Below, one piece after another: positions 7,469-16,266 of a DNA stretch of 64,000 nucleotides. How positions within the stretch are numbered: position 1 is the first letter of the stretch; the number at the start of each line of letters is the position of its first letter. The position numbers and the translations under genes were made by a program. The DNA is from Sphingomonas turrisvirgatae. GTDB lineage: Bacteria > Pseudomonadota > Alphaproteobacteria > Sphingomonadales > Sphingomonadaceae. The notes beneath the pieces are model-generated. The model was not told where the DNA came from. It ran no database searches and saw only the letters and a program-made list of their open reading frames with translations. The DNA lies in assembly GCF_001721295.1 (NCBI RefSeq), contig NZ_MDDS01000009.1, forward strand, positions 1 through 64,000, given 5' to 3'.

Positions 7469-10400
7469 CAGGAAACGACGTCGTCACAGCGGTGGCACAG
7501 CGCGCCGTCCGCTTCAACCTCGGGCAGCAGACGCCAGCAGCGGCCGCATTTGTGATGATCGGTCCGCGCGACCGTGACCGCGCCGTCCAGCTGGGTCACA
7601 TCGGCGACGATGAACACTTCGGCCAGCTCGGCCGCCGGGCGCAGCATTTCCGGCACGGTGACGTTCGCTTCCAGGCTGGAGCGGATCGTCTTTTCGCGGC
7701 GCAGCGGCTCGATCGCCTCGGTCACCGCTTCGCGCTGGCGGCGGATATCGGCCCATTCGGTGCTGACCGCATCGTCGCCGGGCAGGGCGGGCAAGTCAGG
7801 CCATTCGAGGAAATGGACCGAGCCGTCGTCGGACGGATAGCGCGTCTGCCACACTTCCTCGGCCGTGAAGGCGAGGATCGGCGCGGCGTAGCGGACCAGC
7901 GCGTGGAACAGCGTGTCGAGCACGGTGCGATAGGCGCGGCGCTTCACGCTGTCGGCCGCGTCGCAATAGAGGCAGTCCTTACGGATATCAAAGAAGAAGG
8001 CCGACAGGTCTTCGTTCATGAAATCCGACAGCGCGCGAGCGTAGCGGTTGAATTCGAACGCTTCGGCCGCCGCGCGCAGCTCGACATCGAGCGCGCCGAG
8101 CTTGTGCAGGATGTAGAGCTCAAGCTCGGGCATCTTGCCGACGGGCAACTTCTCGGTATTGGTGAAGCCGTCGAGCGCGCCCAGCAGGTAGCGGAAGGTG
8201 TTGCGGATCTTGCGGTACGCGTCGCCGGTACCGCCCAACACTTCCTTGCCGATGCGAACGTCGTCGAAATAGTCGGTCTGCGCGACCCACAGGCGCAGGA
8301 TGTCGGCGCCGCTTTCGTTGATCACCTTCAGCGGATCGACGACGTTGCCGAGCGACTTCGACATTTTCCGCCCTTGCCCGTCCAGCGCGAAGCCATGGGT
8401 GAGGACGGCGTCATAGGGCGCGCGGCCGCGGGTGCCGGCACTTTCGAGCAGCGAGGACTGGAACCAGCCGCGATGCTGGTCGGACCCTTCGAGATAGAGG
8501 TTGGCGCGGGTGCCCTCACCGTAGCGCGCCTCGATCACGAAGCTGTGGGTCGAGCCTGAGTCGAACCACACGTCGAGGATGTCGTTGACCACCTCATAAT
8601 CGGCGAGGTCGTAATCGGACCCGAGCAGCGCCTGATGATCCGCGCCGAACCACGCGTCCGCGCCGCCCTGACGAAAGGCGTCGAGAATGCGGGCATTGAC
8701 CGCTTCGTCGCGGAGATAATCGCCGGTGATGCGGTTCACGTAGAGCGGGATCGGCACGCCCCAGGCGCGCTGGCGGCTGATCACCCAGTCGGGGCGGCCT
8801 TCGACCATCGAACGGATGCGGTTCTGGCTGCGTTCGGGCACCCAGCGCGTGCGCTCGATCGCGTCGAGCGCGAGGTTGCGCAGCGTGGGGTTGTTGGACG
8901 GGTTCACGACGGGGCCGAAGCCAGCCGCGCCGGCGAAACTGGGGAGTTCTGCGGCGATGTCGCGTGGTGGAGCCCCCTCTCCCCCCGGGAGAGGGAGGGG
9001 TCCGCTCGACGCAGTCGAGTGGGAGGTTGGGGGCAGGTCGGCTTCTGCCCTCACCCTTCCGCCACCTTCGGCGGCTCCCTCCCTCTCCCGGTGGGAGAGG
9101 GATTTGGTGCCGTCCATCGGGATGAACCACTGCGGCGTCGCGCGGAAGATGATCTTCGCCTTCGAGCGCCAGCTATGCGGATAGCTGTGCGCAAAATCGT
9201 CCGAGGCGGCGAGCAGCGCGCCTGCTTCGCGCAGGTCGGTGCAGATCGGGCCGTCGGATGCGACGAATTTCTTGTTGATGACGCTGCCTTGCCCGCCAAG
9301 CCACAGCCAGCCGGGGCGGTACATGCCCGCGCCATCGACCGCGAAGACCGGGTCGATGCCGTGCGCCTTGCACAGCAGAAAATCGTCCTCGCCATGATCG
9401 GGCGCCATATGGACGAGGCCGGTGCCGGCGTCGGTGGTGACGAACTCGCCGGGGAGAAACGGACGCGGCTTGGCGAAGAAGCCGCCGAGATGATGCATTG
9501 GGTGGCGGGCGAGGGCGCCGGCGAAAGCGCCCTCGCCGACTATCCGGATGCCACTTGGCTTCACCCAGCGCTGGTTACTGTCAGTGATCCGATCCGCTTC
9601 GGCCCGCTTGAGGAAAGGCTCAACGAGATCACTGGCGACGACTACTCGTTTGCCGTCCAAATCTATCACCGTGTAAGAGACATCCGGCCCATAGCTCAGC
9701 GCCTGGTTCACCGGGATCGTCCATGGCGTGGTCGTCCAGATCACGGCATGCGCGCCGACCAGCTCCGGCGCATTCGGCGCCTCGACGATCTCGAACGCGA
9801 CGTCGATCTGCGTCGACATCACATCCTCATATTCGACCTCGGCTTCGGCCAGCGCGGTCTTTTCGACCGGGGACCACATCACCGGCTTAGCGCCGCGATA
9901 GAGCTGGCCGCTTGTCGCGAACTTCAGCAATTCGCCCGCGATCGTCGCCTCGGCGTCGAACTTCATGGTGAGATAAGGATCGTCCCAGTCGCCCATCACG
10001 CCCAGCCGCTCGAACTGCTCGCGCTGAACGCCGACCCATTTGGCGGCATAGGCGCGGCATTCGGCGCGGAATTCGGCCGGCGGCACCTCGTCCTTGTTCA
10101 GCTTCTTGGCGCGGTACGCTTCCTCGATCTTCCATTCGATCGGGAGGCCGTGACAGTCCCAGCCGGGGACATAGGGCGCGTCCTTGCCCATCAGGCTCTG
10201 GCTGCGCACGATGATGTCCTTCAGGATCTTATTCATCGCATGGCCCATGTGAATGTCGCCATTCGCATAGGGCGGGCCGTCGTGCAGGATGAAGCGCTCG
10301 CGCCCGGCACGCTGCTCACGTAGCCGCTGGTACAGGCCGATCTTGGCCCAGCGTTCGAGGATTGCCGGTTCCTTGGCGGCAAGGCCGGCCTTCATCGGAA

Positions 10401-10476
10401 AGTCGGTCTTCGGCAGGAAGACGGTGTCGCGATAGTCCGGCGCCTGGGCGCGGGCGGTGTCGTTGGTTTCGGTCAT
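7468..10476 (-). CDS. ileS: Isoleucyl-tRNA synthetase with an internal palindromic-repeat insertion
   Basis: Charges tRNA-Ile. A 1002-residue class I synthetase, longer than most bacterial IleRS (about 930-960). HIGH motif HMGH at 76-79, CP1 editing domain around TTTPWTIPVNQAL, the WVISRQRAWGVPIP segment, KMSKS loop GRKMSKSLGN and a C-terminal zinc site HHKCGRCW...CHRC. Residues about 459-501 (SLSHREREG...PLPGGEGAP) have no place in the family. They are encoded by a repeat with CCCTCTCCC/GGGAGAGGG hairpins at both ends, inserted in frame before the conserved TLRNLALDAIERTRWVP. The frame is intact, so the enzyme is probably functional with an extra loop. A 72-bp gap separates it from ribF upstream. 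Confidence 0.96.
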   Translation of the reverse strand: MTETNDTARAQAPDYRDTVFLPKTDFPMKAGLAAKEPAILERWAKIGLYQRLREQRAGRERFILHDGPPYANGDIHMGHAMNKILKDIIVRSQSLMGKDAPYVPGWDCHGLPIEWKIEEAYRAKKLNKDEVPPAEFRAECRAYAAKWVGVQREQFERLGVMGDWDDPYLTMKFDAEATIAGELLKFATSGQLYRGAKPVMWSPVEKTALAEAEVEYEDVMSTQIDVAFEIVEAPNAPELVGAHAVIWTTTPWTIPVNQALSYGPDVSYTVIDLDGKRVVVASDLVEPFLKRAEADRITDSNQRWVKPSGIRIVGEGAFAGALARHPMHHLGGFFAKPRPFLPGEFVTTDAGTGLVHMAPDHGEDDFLLCKAHGIDPVFAVDGAGMYRPGWLWLGGQGSVINKKFVASDGPICTDLREAGALLAASDDFAHSYPHSWRSKAKIIFRATPQWFIPMDGTKSLSHREREGAAEGGGRVRAEADLPPTSHSTASSGPLPLPGGEGAPPRDIAAELPSFAGAAGFGPVVNPSNNPTLRNLALDAIERTRWVPERSQNRIRSMVEGRPDWVISRQRAWGVPIPLYVNRITGDYLRDEAVNARILDAFRQGGADAWFGADHQALLGSDYDLADYEVVNDILDVWFDSGSTHSFVIEARYGEGTRANLYLEGSDQHRGWFQSSLLESAGTRGRAPYDAVLTHGFALDGQGRKMSKSLGNVVDPLKVINESGADILRLWVAQTDYFDDVRIGKEVLGGTGDAYRKIRNTFRYLLGALDGFTNTEKLPVGKMPELELYILHKLGALDVELRAAAEAFEFNRYARALSDFMNEDLSAFFFDIRKDCLYCDAADSVKRRAYRTVLDTLFHALVRYAAPILAFTAEEVWQTRYPSDDGSVHFLEWPDLPALPGDDAVSTEWADIRRQREAVTEAIEPLRREKTIRSSLEANVTVPEMLRPAAELAEVFIVADVTQLDGAVTVARTDHHKCGRCWRLLPEVEADGALCHRCDDVVS
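8975..9101 (-). repeat. Palindromic repeat element inserted in frame within ileS
   Basis: A roughly 127-bp element whose two ends are identical 9-bp-stem hairpins (CCCTCTCCC/GGGAGAGGG at 8975-8995 and at 9081-9101). Between them are smaller hairpins built from CTCGAC/GTCGAG and GCCACC/GGCGGC. This is the look of a mobile extragenic palindromic repeat, but it lies inside a coding region and keeps the frame open on the minus strand, adding about 42 residues rich in Gly, Arg, Ser and Pro. Confidence 0.8.
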
Positions 10477-10521
10477 GGGTTTGCGCCGATTAGAGGAAAG
10501 CGGTGAAGGGTGAAAGCGCCA

Positions 10522-10550
10522 AGCCCCTCCCGCACGGCGCGGGAGGGGCT
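10522..10550 (-). repeat. GC-rich hairpin between ribF and ileS
   Basis: A perfect 12-bp stem AGCCCCTCCCGC/GCGGGAGGGGCT (10522-10533 with 10539-10550) with a 5-base loop, overlapping the ribF stop codon. It lacks a T-run, so it could be an attenuating or stabilising hairpin or a short extragenic palindrome rather than a full terminator. Confidence 0.6.
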
Positions 10551-11490
10551 AGCTAATTCGCAGCGCCTCGCGCGCCGCGTCGCAATCGGCGGCGATCGCG
10601 GCCTTGAGATCGTCCAGCGAGTCGTATTTCGCTTCGTCGCGCAGGAATTCGATCAGTTCGACCTCGATCTCGCGGCCATAGAGATCGCCCGAAAAGTCGA
10701 AGAAATACGGCTCGAGCAGCTCGACCGGCGGATTGATCGTGGGACGGATGCCAAGATTGGCGACTCCATCGACCACGCGGCCGTCATGCAGCCGCCCGCG
10801 GACGGCATAGATGCCATAGCGTGGTCGCAGATAGGTGCCGAGGCGCAGGTTCGCCGTGGGATAGCCAAGCTCGCGGCCCAGCTTTGCGCCCGGCTCGACC
10901 GTGCCCTGAATGGCAAAGGGGCGGGTAAGCAGCGCTGCCGCCTCGCGCGGGTTGCCCTCGACCAGCGCCTGGCGAATCCGGCTGGACGAGATCGGCGCAC
11001 TGGCATCGCTGACCGGGGCGACAGTATCGACCGAGAAGTTCAGAGCCTGACCAAGCTCGGCCAACACCGCGACATTGCCGCCGCGATCCTTGCCGAAGGT
11101 GAAGTCCGCCCCGGTCACCACGCCTGCAGCGCCGATCCGCCCGACCAGTCGCTCCGCCGCGAAATCGCGCGCGGTGAGGGCGGCGAGCGTCGCGTCGAAT
11201 GCGAAGACGAGCATCGCATCTGCGCCCGCAGCCGCGAACAGTCGTTGGCGCTGGTCGAGCGTGGTCAGGCGGAACGGCGGCGTGTCGGGCTTGAAATAGC
11301 GCATCGGATGCGGCTCGAAGGTCGCGACGATCGCCGGGCGTCCTTGCGCGCGCGCGCGATCGACGGCGCGGCCCACCACAGCCTGGTGCCCGGCGTGAAA
11401 TCCATCGAAATTGCCCAGCGCCACGATGGCACCGCGCAAGTGCGCGGGCACCTCGGCCGCCCCGTCGAGCCGCTCCATGCGGCGCGCCAT
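10549..11490 (-). CDS. ribF: Bifunctional riboflavin kinase / FAD synthetase
   Basis: Makes FMN and then FAD from riboflavin and ATP. 313 residues, the normal length. The N-terminal nucleotidyltransferase domain has ALGNFDGFHAGHQAVV (the GxFDxxHxGH motif), ATFEPHPM and SSSRIRQAL. The C-terminal kinase domain starts near residue 190 with GTVEPGAKLGRELGYPTANLRL (the GxPTAN motif) and has GVANLGIRPT. It lies upstream of ileS and lspA on the same strand, a conserved order in many proteobacteria, and is separate from the riboflavin biosynthesis genes at 15.3-18.4 kb. Confidence 0.96.
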   Translation of the reverse strand: MARRMERLDGAAEVPAHLRGAIVALGNFDGFHAGHQAVVGRAVDRARAQGRPAIVATFEPHPMRYFKPDTPPFRLTTLDQRQRLFAAAGADAMLVFAFDATLAALTARDFAAERLVGRIGAAGVVTGADFTFGKDRGGNVAVLAELGQALNFSVDTVAPVSDASAPISSSRIRQALVEGNPREAAALLTRPFAIQGTVEPGAKLGRELGYPTANLRLGTYLRPRYGIYAVRGRLHDGRVVDGVANLGIRPTINPPVELLEPYFFDFSGDLYGREIEVELIEFLRDEAKYDSLDDLKAAIAADCDAAREALRIS

Positions 11491-11586
11491 AGCCGCCGCG
11501 GCGGCGCGTTACAAACGCTGGCTGCCGCTTGCGAAGCGGCAGGGCAAGGCGCATAATCGCGCGGTTCCTTAGGGGAAGACTTTATC

Positions 11587-11964
11587 ATGCGGATCATCAT
11601 GGCGCTTGGCGCGCTGACTCTCGCCGCCCAGGCCCTTACGGCCGTGCCTGCGCTGGCCGAAGACTGGGATTTCGTGCTGATCAACGACGCCGGCAAGCCG
11701 ATCAAGACGGTCGAGATCGCCGTGGCGGGCAGCGGCGCATGGAAGCCGAACGTCAAGGCCGAAGATGTCGCCGACCGGGGCGAGATCAAGCCGAAGGGGC
11801 GCATGACCGTCCACTTCGACAAGCCGAGCGGCCAGTGCAAATTCGACATCAAGGCGACGTTCGGCGACGGGTCGAGCCAGGTGTGGAACGGCGCGAATGT
11901 GTGCGACGCGAGCTTCATCACAATAAAACTGGCTGGCGACAAGGCGACGATCGTCGCGGGGTGA
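11587..11964 (+). CDS. Small secreted protein of unknown function
   Basis: 125 residues with a clear Sec signal peptide (MRIIMALGALTLAAQALTAVPALA, cleavage before EDWDF). The mature part is a compact beta-rich domain of about 100 residues: FVLINDAGKPIKTVEIAVAGSG, GRMTVHFDKPSGQCKFDIKATFGDG, WNGANVCDASFITIKL. Two cysteines (in GQCKF and NVCDA) could form a disulfide in the periplasm. Homologous-looking proteins are common in sphingomonads, but I know of no demonstrated function. It is divergent from ribF and followed by tRNA-Val. Confidence 0.8.
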   Translation: MRIIMALGALTLAAQALTAVPALAEDWDFVLINDAGKPIKTVEIAVAGSGAWKPNVKAEDVADRGEIKPKGRMTVHFDKPSGQCKFDIKATFGDGSSQVWNGANVCDASFITIKLAGDKATIVAG

Positions 11965-12045
11965 GGTTGGCGCCCGCTGCGCCGCGCTGGCCGTCCTGGC
12001 GGCGGCGCGAAATAGTTTCGCTATTTCATCTCCGACGCTGCGGAG

Positions 12046-12121
12046 TGGTGGGCGCTGACGGGCTCGAACCGCCGACCCTCTCGGTGTAAACGAGATGCTC
12101 TACCAACTGAGCTAAGCGCCC
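12046..12121 (-). tRNA. tRNA-Val (anticodon TAC)
   Basis: Minus-strand cloverleaf starting GGGCGCTTAGCTCAGTTGG with acceptor stem GGGCGCT/AGCGCCC, anticodon loop TTTACAC (anticodon TAC), T-arm GGTTCGAGCC and an encoded CCA end. Confidence 0.95.
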
Positions 12122-12164
12122 GGATGACCGGAAGCGCTGGCTTTTAGGCGCTTTTGAACAGGAA

Positions 12165-12632
12165 TCAATTGTGCTTGGCCGGGATCAGGCGCGGCAGGTT
12201 CTGGCCATTGGGCGAATGACATTCCCGCGCATCCTTGGCGAATTCGCGTATGCGGCGATTTTCGCGGATCGCGCCTTGCAACAGCGCCTTTTCCTCACGT
12301 GCCTGCCAGACGTCGAAGGCCCCGAGCCGCTCGGCCAGTTGCGGGGAATCCCGTAGATCGAGCGAGCGAAGGATCGCCACCCAGGCTTCGGCCAGTTCGG
12401 TATTGCGGCGATATTGCGAATCGATCGGGCGCCACAATTCAGGATAGTCGCGCGCGTAGCAGGCCCAGAATGCGTCATACGGCGCGCGGTCGCCACCGGC
12501 ATGCTGGAACAGGTGCGCCAAGGCCAGCCGCAACGCGCGGGTGCGGGGCATGCGGCCATTTGCCTTGGCCGCGAGCCGCGCAGCCTCGACGATCGACAGC
12601 GCAAGGAAGACGGAGGGGGCGAGTCGTGCCAT
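12165..12632 (-). CDS. Uncharacterised helical protein
   Basis: I do not recognise the family. It has 155 residues from ATG 12632 (MARLAPSVFLALSIVEAARLAAK...). The frame is open to 12686, where GTG/ATG starts would add 16-18 residues, and no strong ribosome-binding site decides between them. The protein is rich in Ala, Arg and Leu and has many aromatic/charged helices (YDAFWACYARDYPELWRPID, WVAILRSLDL). No membrane segment except a mildly hydrophobic N-terminus. It is divergent from gltX. Confidence 0.55.
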   Translation of the reverse strand: MARLAPSVFLALSIVEAARLAAKANGRMPRTRALRLALAHLFQHAGGDRAPYDAFWACYARDYPELWRPIDSQYRRNTELAEAWVAILRSLDLRDSPQLAERLGAFDVWQAREEKALLQGAIRENRRIREFAKDARECHSPNGQNLPRLIPAKHN

Positions 12633-12714
12633 GCCGGTTGTGGAGAACAAAACAGAAACAAAGGCAAGCGGTTGCGGCATTTTCACCGACGTGGAAATCG
12701 GCTAGCGCGCGCTG

Positions 12715-14055
12715 ATGCCTCTCACGCAAAAGATCGTCACCCGCTTTGCGCCCAGCCCGACCGGGCGGCTGCATGTCGGCAACATCCGCACTGCGCTGCA
12801 CAACTGGATGTGGGCGCAGAAAACCGGTGGTACTTTCTGGCTGCGCATCGACGACACCGATGCCGAGCGATCGCGCGAAGAACATGTCGAGGCCATTCGC
12901 GCCGATCTTCGCTGGCTGGGGCTCGCCGTCGATGGAGAGGAGCGTCAATCGAGTCGGTTCGCGCTTTACGAGCGGCGGTTCGACGAGCTGGTCGCATCGG
13001 GCCGCGTCTATCCGGCATATGAAACGCAGCAGGAACTGGAGCTCAAACGCAAGATCCTGCTCGGCCGCGGGTTGCCGCCGATCTATGATCGCGCGGCGCT
13101 GGCGCTGACGGACGCCGATCACGCCAGGCTCAGGGCAGAGGGGGTCGCGCCGCACTGGCGGTTCAAGCTGGATGCGAACGCGCCGATCGAATGGGCCGAC
13201 CTTATCCGGGGGCCGCAGAAGTTCGATCCCGCGACGATGAGCGATCCGGTGGTGCGGCGCGCCGATGGATCCTGGCTGTACCTGCTGCCGTCGGTGATCG
13301 ACGATATCGACATGGGCATCACGCACGTCGTGCGGGGTGAGGATCATGTGTCGAACACCGCCGCGCAGCTGCAGATGTTCCAGGCGCTCGGAGCGAGGCC
13401 GCCGGCCTTTGCGCACGAGGCGCTGCTGACGGGCAGCGAAGGCAAGCTGTCGAAGCGGCTGGGGTCGCTGGGCGCCGAGCATTTCCGCGAGGCCGGCATC
13501 GAACCGCAGGCGATCGTCGCGCTGCTCGCCCGGCTTGGCACCAGCCTGCCGGTCGAGCCGGTCGCCGACCCAGCGCCGCTGATCGAAACCTTTGACTTCG
13601 CCCGGTTCGGACGCGCGCCGGCGCGGTTCGACGAAGCGGAACTGGCGCAGATCAATGCGCGGATCGTCCACCAGCTGCCATTCACGCGAGTCGCCGCGCG
13701 ATTGCCGGCTGGCATGGATGCCGCCGGCTGGAACGCGATCCGCCCGAACGTTGCCACCGTGGCAGAGGCGGCGGACTGGTGGGCGGTGGTGGAGGGCCCG
13801 GTCGAGGCGGTGCCCGAGGCTGAGGATGTTGCGTTCCTGCGCGAGGCAGCGGCGACGGCCGCGGCGATCGATGACTGGTCAGTGGATCCCTGGCATAATC
13901 TGACGGGAGCGCTCAAGGCGAGTACCGGGCGCAAGGGCAAGACGCTCTTTCTGCCGCTGCGCCGTGCGTTGACCGGACGCGACCACGGCCCCGATATGGC
14001 GGCGCTGCTGCCGCTGATCGGGCGAGAGCGGGCGATCGAGCGCCTGTTAGCCTGA
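12715..14055 (+). CDS. gltX: Glutamyl-tRNA synthetase
   Basis: A 446-residue class I synthetase that attaches glutamate to tRNA-Glu. The N-terminal Rossmann catalytic domain has VTRFAPSPTGRLHVGNIRTAL, with the HIGH-like HVGN at 20-23. The KMSKS loop is GKLSKR. A shortened anticodon-binding C-terminal region follows from about residue 300. The 446-aa size fits one of the two GltX paralogues found in many alphaproteobacteria. One of the pair often serves tRNA-Gln misacylation, so which role this copy has cannot be told here. Read divergently from the uncharacterised gene upstream. Confidence 0.93.
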   Translation: MPLTQKIVTRFAPSPTGRLHVGNIRTALHNWMWAQKTGGTFWLRIDDTDAERSREEHVEAIRADLRWLGLAVDGEERQSSRFALYERRFDELVASGRVYPAYETQQELELKRKILLGRGLPPIYDRAALALTDADHARLRAEGVAPHWRFKLDANAPIEWADLIRGPQKFDPATMSDPVVRRADGSWLYLLPSVIDDIDMGITHVVRGEDHVSNTAAQLQMFQALGARPPAFAHEALLTGSEGKLSKRLGSLGAEHFREAGIEPQAIVALLARLGTSLPVEPVADPAPLIETFDFARFGRAPARFDEAELAQINARIVHQLPFTRVAARLPAGMDAAGWNAIRPNVATVAEAADWWAVVEGPVEAVPEAEDVAFLREAAATAAAIDDWSVDPWHNLTGALKASTGRKGKTLFLPLRRALTGRDHGPDMAALLPLIGRERAIERLLA

Positions 14056-14113
14056 ACAAGGCAAGGGTCGGGCGACGACATTTCAACTCGCTTTTCAGCA
14101 GTTATGTAATGGT

Positions 14114-14128
14114 GTAACATCACGTTAC
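14114..14128. promoter_or_regulatory. Inverted repeat upstream of the TonB-like gene
   Basis: GTAAC-ATCAC-GTTAC, a perfect 5-bp inverted repeat with 5-base spacer, 32 bases before the start codon. A related TGTAATGG lies just before it. Possible operator; low certainty. Confidence 0.3.
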
Positions 14129-14159
14129 CGGCGCAGACCGGGTAAATGGAGAGTGCCAT

Positions 14160-14831
14160 ATGTACGCCAATCGATATGATGGTTCGCGGGCATCGCGCCC
14201 GCTCAGCGCGGGGGCCGCGCTGCTCGTCAACGGTGCGCTGATGATGGGGCTGGTGCTTGCCGTCCCCACGATCGTCAGCGGGCCGGACGAGACGACGCTA
14301 TGGACCACCAATGTGCCGATCACGTCGCCACCGCCGCCGCAGAAAGACGAGCCGGTTGCGATGAAGAAGGCAGCGACGCCGACCACGCCGCCGCTCAAGC
14401 AAAGCGATCCGATCGTCAAAACGCTGCCAAGCGGCCCGACGCTGGAGAGCGTGCGCGATCCGGTGATTCCCGGCTTCGATCCGCCGGTGGGGCCATCGGG
14501 CGCCGGCGGCATCGTCATCGACCCGCCTGCGCCGCCCCAGCCGGTGCTGGCGAGCGCCGAGATCGACCCGCGCTATGCCGACAGCTTCCAGCCCGATTAT
14601 CCCGGTTCCGAACTGCGCCGGCAGCAGGAGGGGCTGGTCAAGGTGCGCGTGCTGATCGGCATCGACGGGCGGATCAAGGCCGTCGAGCAGCTGTCGAGTC
14701 CCACGCCCGGCTTCTTCGAGGCGACGCGCCGCCACGCTTTTGGCAAATGGCGATTCAAGCCGGCGACTCGCGACGGCGTGCCGGTGGAAAGCTGGAAGGT
14801 GATGACGGTAAGGTTCCAGATTACGCGCTGA
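14160..14831 (+). CDS. TonB-like energy transducer
   Basis: 223 residues with TonB architecture: a short cytoplasmic N-terminus, one transmembrane anchor near residues 17-40 (SAGAALLVNGALMMGLVLAVPTIV), a proline-rich periplasmic linker (PPPPQKDEPV, TTPPLK, PPAPPQP), and a C-terminal domain (about 140-223) with DYPGSELRRQQEGLVKVRVLIG...FEATRRHAFGKWRFKPA...VMTVRFQI. TonB transmits the proton-motive force to outer-membrane receptors. No exbB or exbD is next to it, so it must share an ExbBD complex encoded elsewhere. Ribosome-binding site GGAGAG precedes the ATG. Confidence 0.85.
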   Translation: MYANRYDGSRASRPLSAGAALLVNGALMMGLVLAVPTIVSGPDETTLWTTNVPITSPPPPQKDEPVAMKKAATPTTPPLKQSDPIVKTLPSGPTLESVRDPVIPGFDPPVGPSGAGGIVIDPPAPPQPVLASAEIDPRYADSFQPDYPGSELRRQQEGLVKVRVLIGIDGRIKAVEQLSSPTPGFFEATRRHAFGKWRFKPATRDGVPVESWKVMTVRFQITR

Positions 14832-14912
14832 TCGGGGGTGTCGGGTTCGGTCGAGCCGGACCCGGCACCGTCCGCTCTGGCCCCGGCTGGCATCAGCGCC
14901 TATCTTGTCGCC

Positions 14913-15266
14913 ATGAGACTGAGATTGCCGACCAAGATTTCATCGCGCGGCGCGCTTAGCGATCTGCGTGAAACGCTTCGCATGCGCCATGGCTATCAAT
15001 GGGGCTTTATGGGTGCCGCGTTGGTCGTGACCGTTCTGATCCTGGCGGGGCTGGCCAAGGACGCGTATTTCGAGCGGCCCTACAAGCGCGAGATCGTCTA
15101 TGTGCAGAACTGGCGCGCGGACCGGTCGCTCGAGGAGATTGTCGCGCAGCAGAAGATCGACCAGGCCAAGCGCGAGAAGGTTGAAGCCGAGGCAAGGGCG
15201 AAGGCCGAGAAGCGCCGCCTGGAATGGAAGAAAATCGACGACAACCTCAAGTCCTACGGCATCTGA
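14913..15266 (+). CDS. Single-pass membrane protein with coiled coil, unknown function
   Basis: 117 residues. ATG 14913 is taken as start; the frame is open from 14838. A single transmembrane helix (GFMGAALVVTVLILAGLA, about residues 31-48) is followed by YFERPYKREIVYVQNWRADRSL and a strongly charged coiled coil (IVAQQKIDQAKREKVEAEARAKAEKRRLEWKK split by Ala/Glu/Lys heptads). Not recognised as a named family. Its stop overlaps the ribD ATG (TGATG), so it is translationally coupled to riboflavin synthesis and lies between the TonB-like gene and ribD. Confidence 0.7.
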   Translation: MRLRLPTKISSRGALSDLRETLRMRHGYQWGFMGAALVVTVLILAGLAKDAYFERPYKREIVYVQNWRADRSLEEIVAQQKIDQAKREKVEAEARAKAEKRRLEWKKIDDNLKSYGI

Positions 15267-16255
15267 TGGCCGGACGCAGCGGGGATGTGGGCGCGGACGA
15301 GCGCTGGATGGGCGCCGCGTTGGCGCTGGCTGAGCGGGGGCGGGGCCGCACTGCGCCTAATCCCGGCGTCGGCTGTGTGATCGTTAAGAACGGGCGTGTG
15401 ATCGGACGCGGCTGGACTCAGCCTGGCGGACGCCCGCATGCCGAGGCGATGGCGCTAACGCAGGCTGGCGAGGAAGCGCGTGGTGCAACGGCCTATACGA
15501 CGCTGGAGCCGTGCGCGCATGGCTCTGCGCGCGGCCCCGATTGCAGCGGGTCGCTGGTCGCTGCCGGCATCGGCCGCACCGTGATCGCACTGGGCGACCC
15601 CGATCCCCGAACTAACGGCCGTGGCATCGCGCGACTGAGGGAGGCGGGTGTCGAGGTCGTCGACGGCATCCGGGCGGCGGAGGCGCGGCGGTCGATGGCC
15701 GGGTTCCTCACCCGTCGCGCACGCGGTCGGCCGATCGTGACGCTGAAGCTCGCGCTGTCGCTGGACGGCTGCATCGCGATGGCCGACGGCGAGAGCCGCT
15801 GGATCACTGGACCCGAGGCTCGCGCGCACGGCCACCTGGAACGCGCGCGGCACGAGGCGATCCTGGTCGGGCGCGGGACGCTGCTGGCCGATGCGCCGCG
15901 GCTCGACGTGCGGCTGCGCGGCCTGGAGGATCGCAGCCCGCGCAAGATCCTGTTGTCGCTCAATCCGCAATCGGGCTGGACCAGCATTCCCCAGCCGGTC
16001 AACATCGCCTCGCTCGCCGGGGTCGATCACCTGTTGATCGAAGGCGGGGCACAGGCCGCTTCCAGCTTTCTGCGCGCGGATCTGGTCGATCGGCTGCTGC
16101 TGTATCGTGCGCCGCTGCTCATCGGTGGGGGCAAGCCGGCGCTGGGCGATATCGGCCTCGCCTCGCTTGCCGATGCACATGGCCGGTGGGAGCTGACCGA
16201 TGCACGGATGCTTGGCAGGGACCGGCTCGAAGTCTACGAGCGCGCGAGCAATTAG
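15266..16255 (+). CDS. ribD: Bifunctional diaminohydroxyphosphoribosylaminopyrimidine deaminase / 5-amino-6-(5-phosphoribosylamino)uracil reductase
   Basis: Second and third steps of riboflavin synthesis. 329 residues. The N-terminal zinc deaminase domain has [11 protein letters not shown], the zinc motif [11 protein letters not shown] and [16 protein letters not shown] (HAE and PCxxxxxxxxC). The C-terminal NADPH reductase begins near residue 145 ([46 protein letters not shown]). The ATG overlaps the preceding stop. The reductase domain is slightly short compared with E. coli RibD (367 aa), but all core segments are present. Confidence 0.95.
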   Translation: MAGRSGDVGADERWMGAALALAERGRGRTAPNPGVGCVIVKNGRVIGRGWTQPGGRPHAEAMALTQAGEEARGATAYTTLEPCAHGSARGPDCSGSLVAAGIGRTVIALGDPDPRTNGRGIARLREAGVEVVDGIRAAEARRSMAGFLTRRARGRPIVTLKLALSLDGCIAMADGESRWITGPEARAHGHLERARHEAILVGRGTLLADAPRLDVRLRGLEDRSPRKILLSLNPQSGWTSIPQPVNIASLAGVDHLLIEGGAQAASSFLRADLVDRLLLYRAPLLIGGGKPALGDIGLASLADAHGRWELTDARMLGRDRLEVYERASN

Positions 16256-16266
16256 AGTCGGACAGC

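Noticed and set aside
8635..10323. A 562-codon open frame antisense to ileS
   Set aside because: Shadow frame of a high-GC gene; the minus-strand frame has complete IleRS motifs, and the antisense translation is Arg/Ala/Gly-rich with no family signature.
14832..15265. FMN riboswitch upstream of the riboflavin operon
   Set aside because: No conserved RFN element sequence or multi-stem arrangement is visible, and ribD is translationally coupled to the upstream gene.
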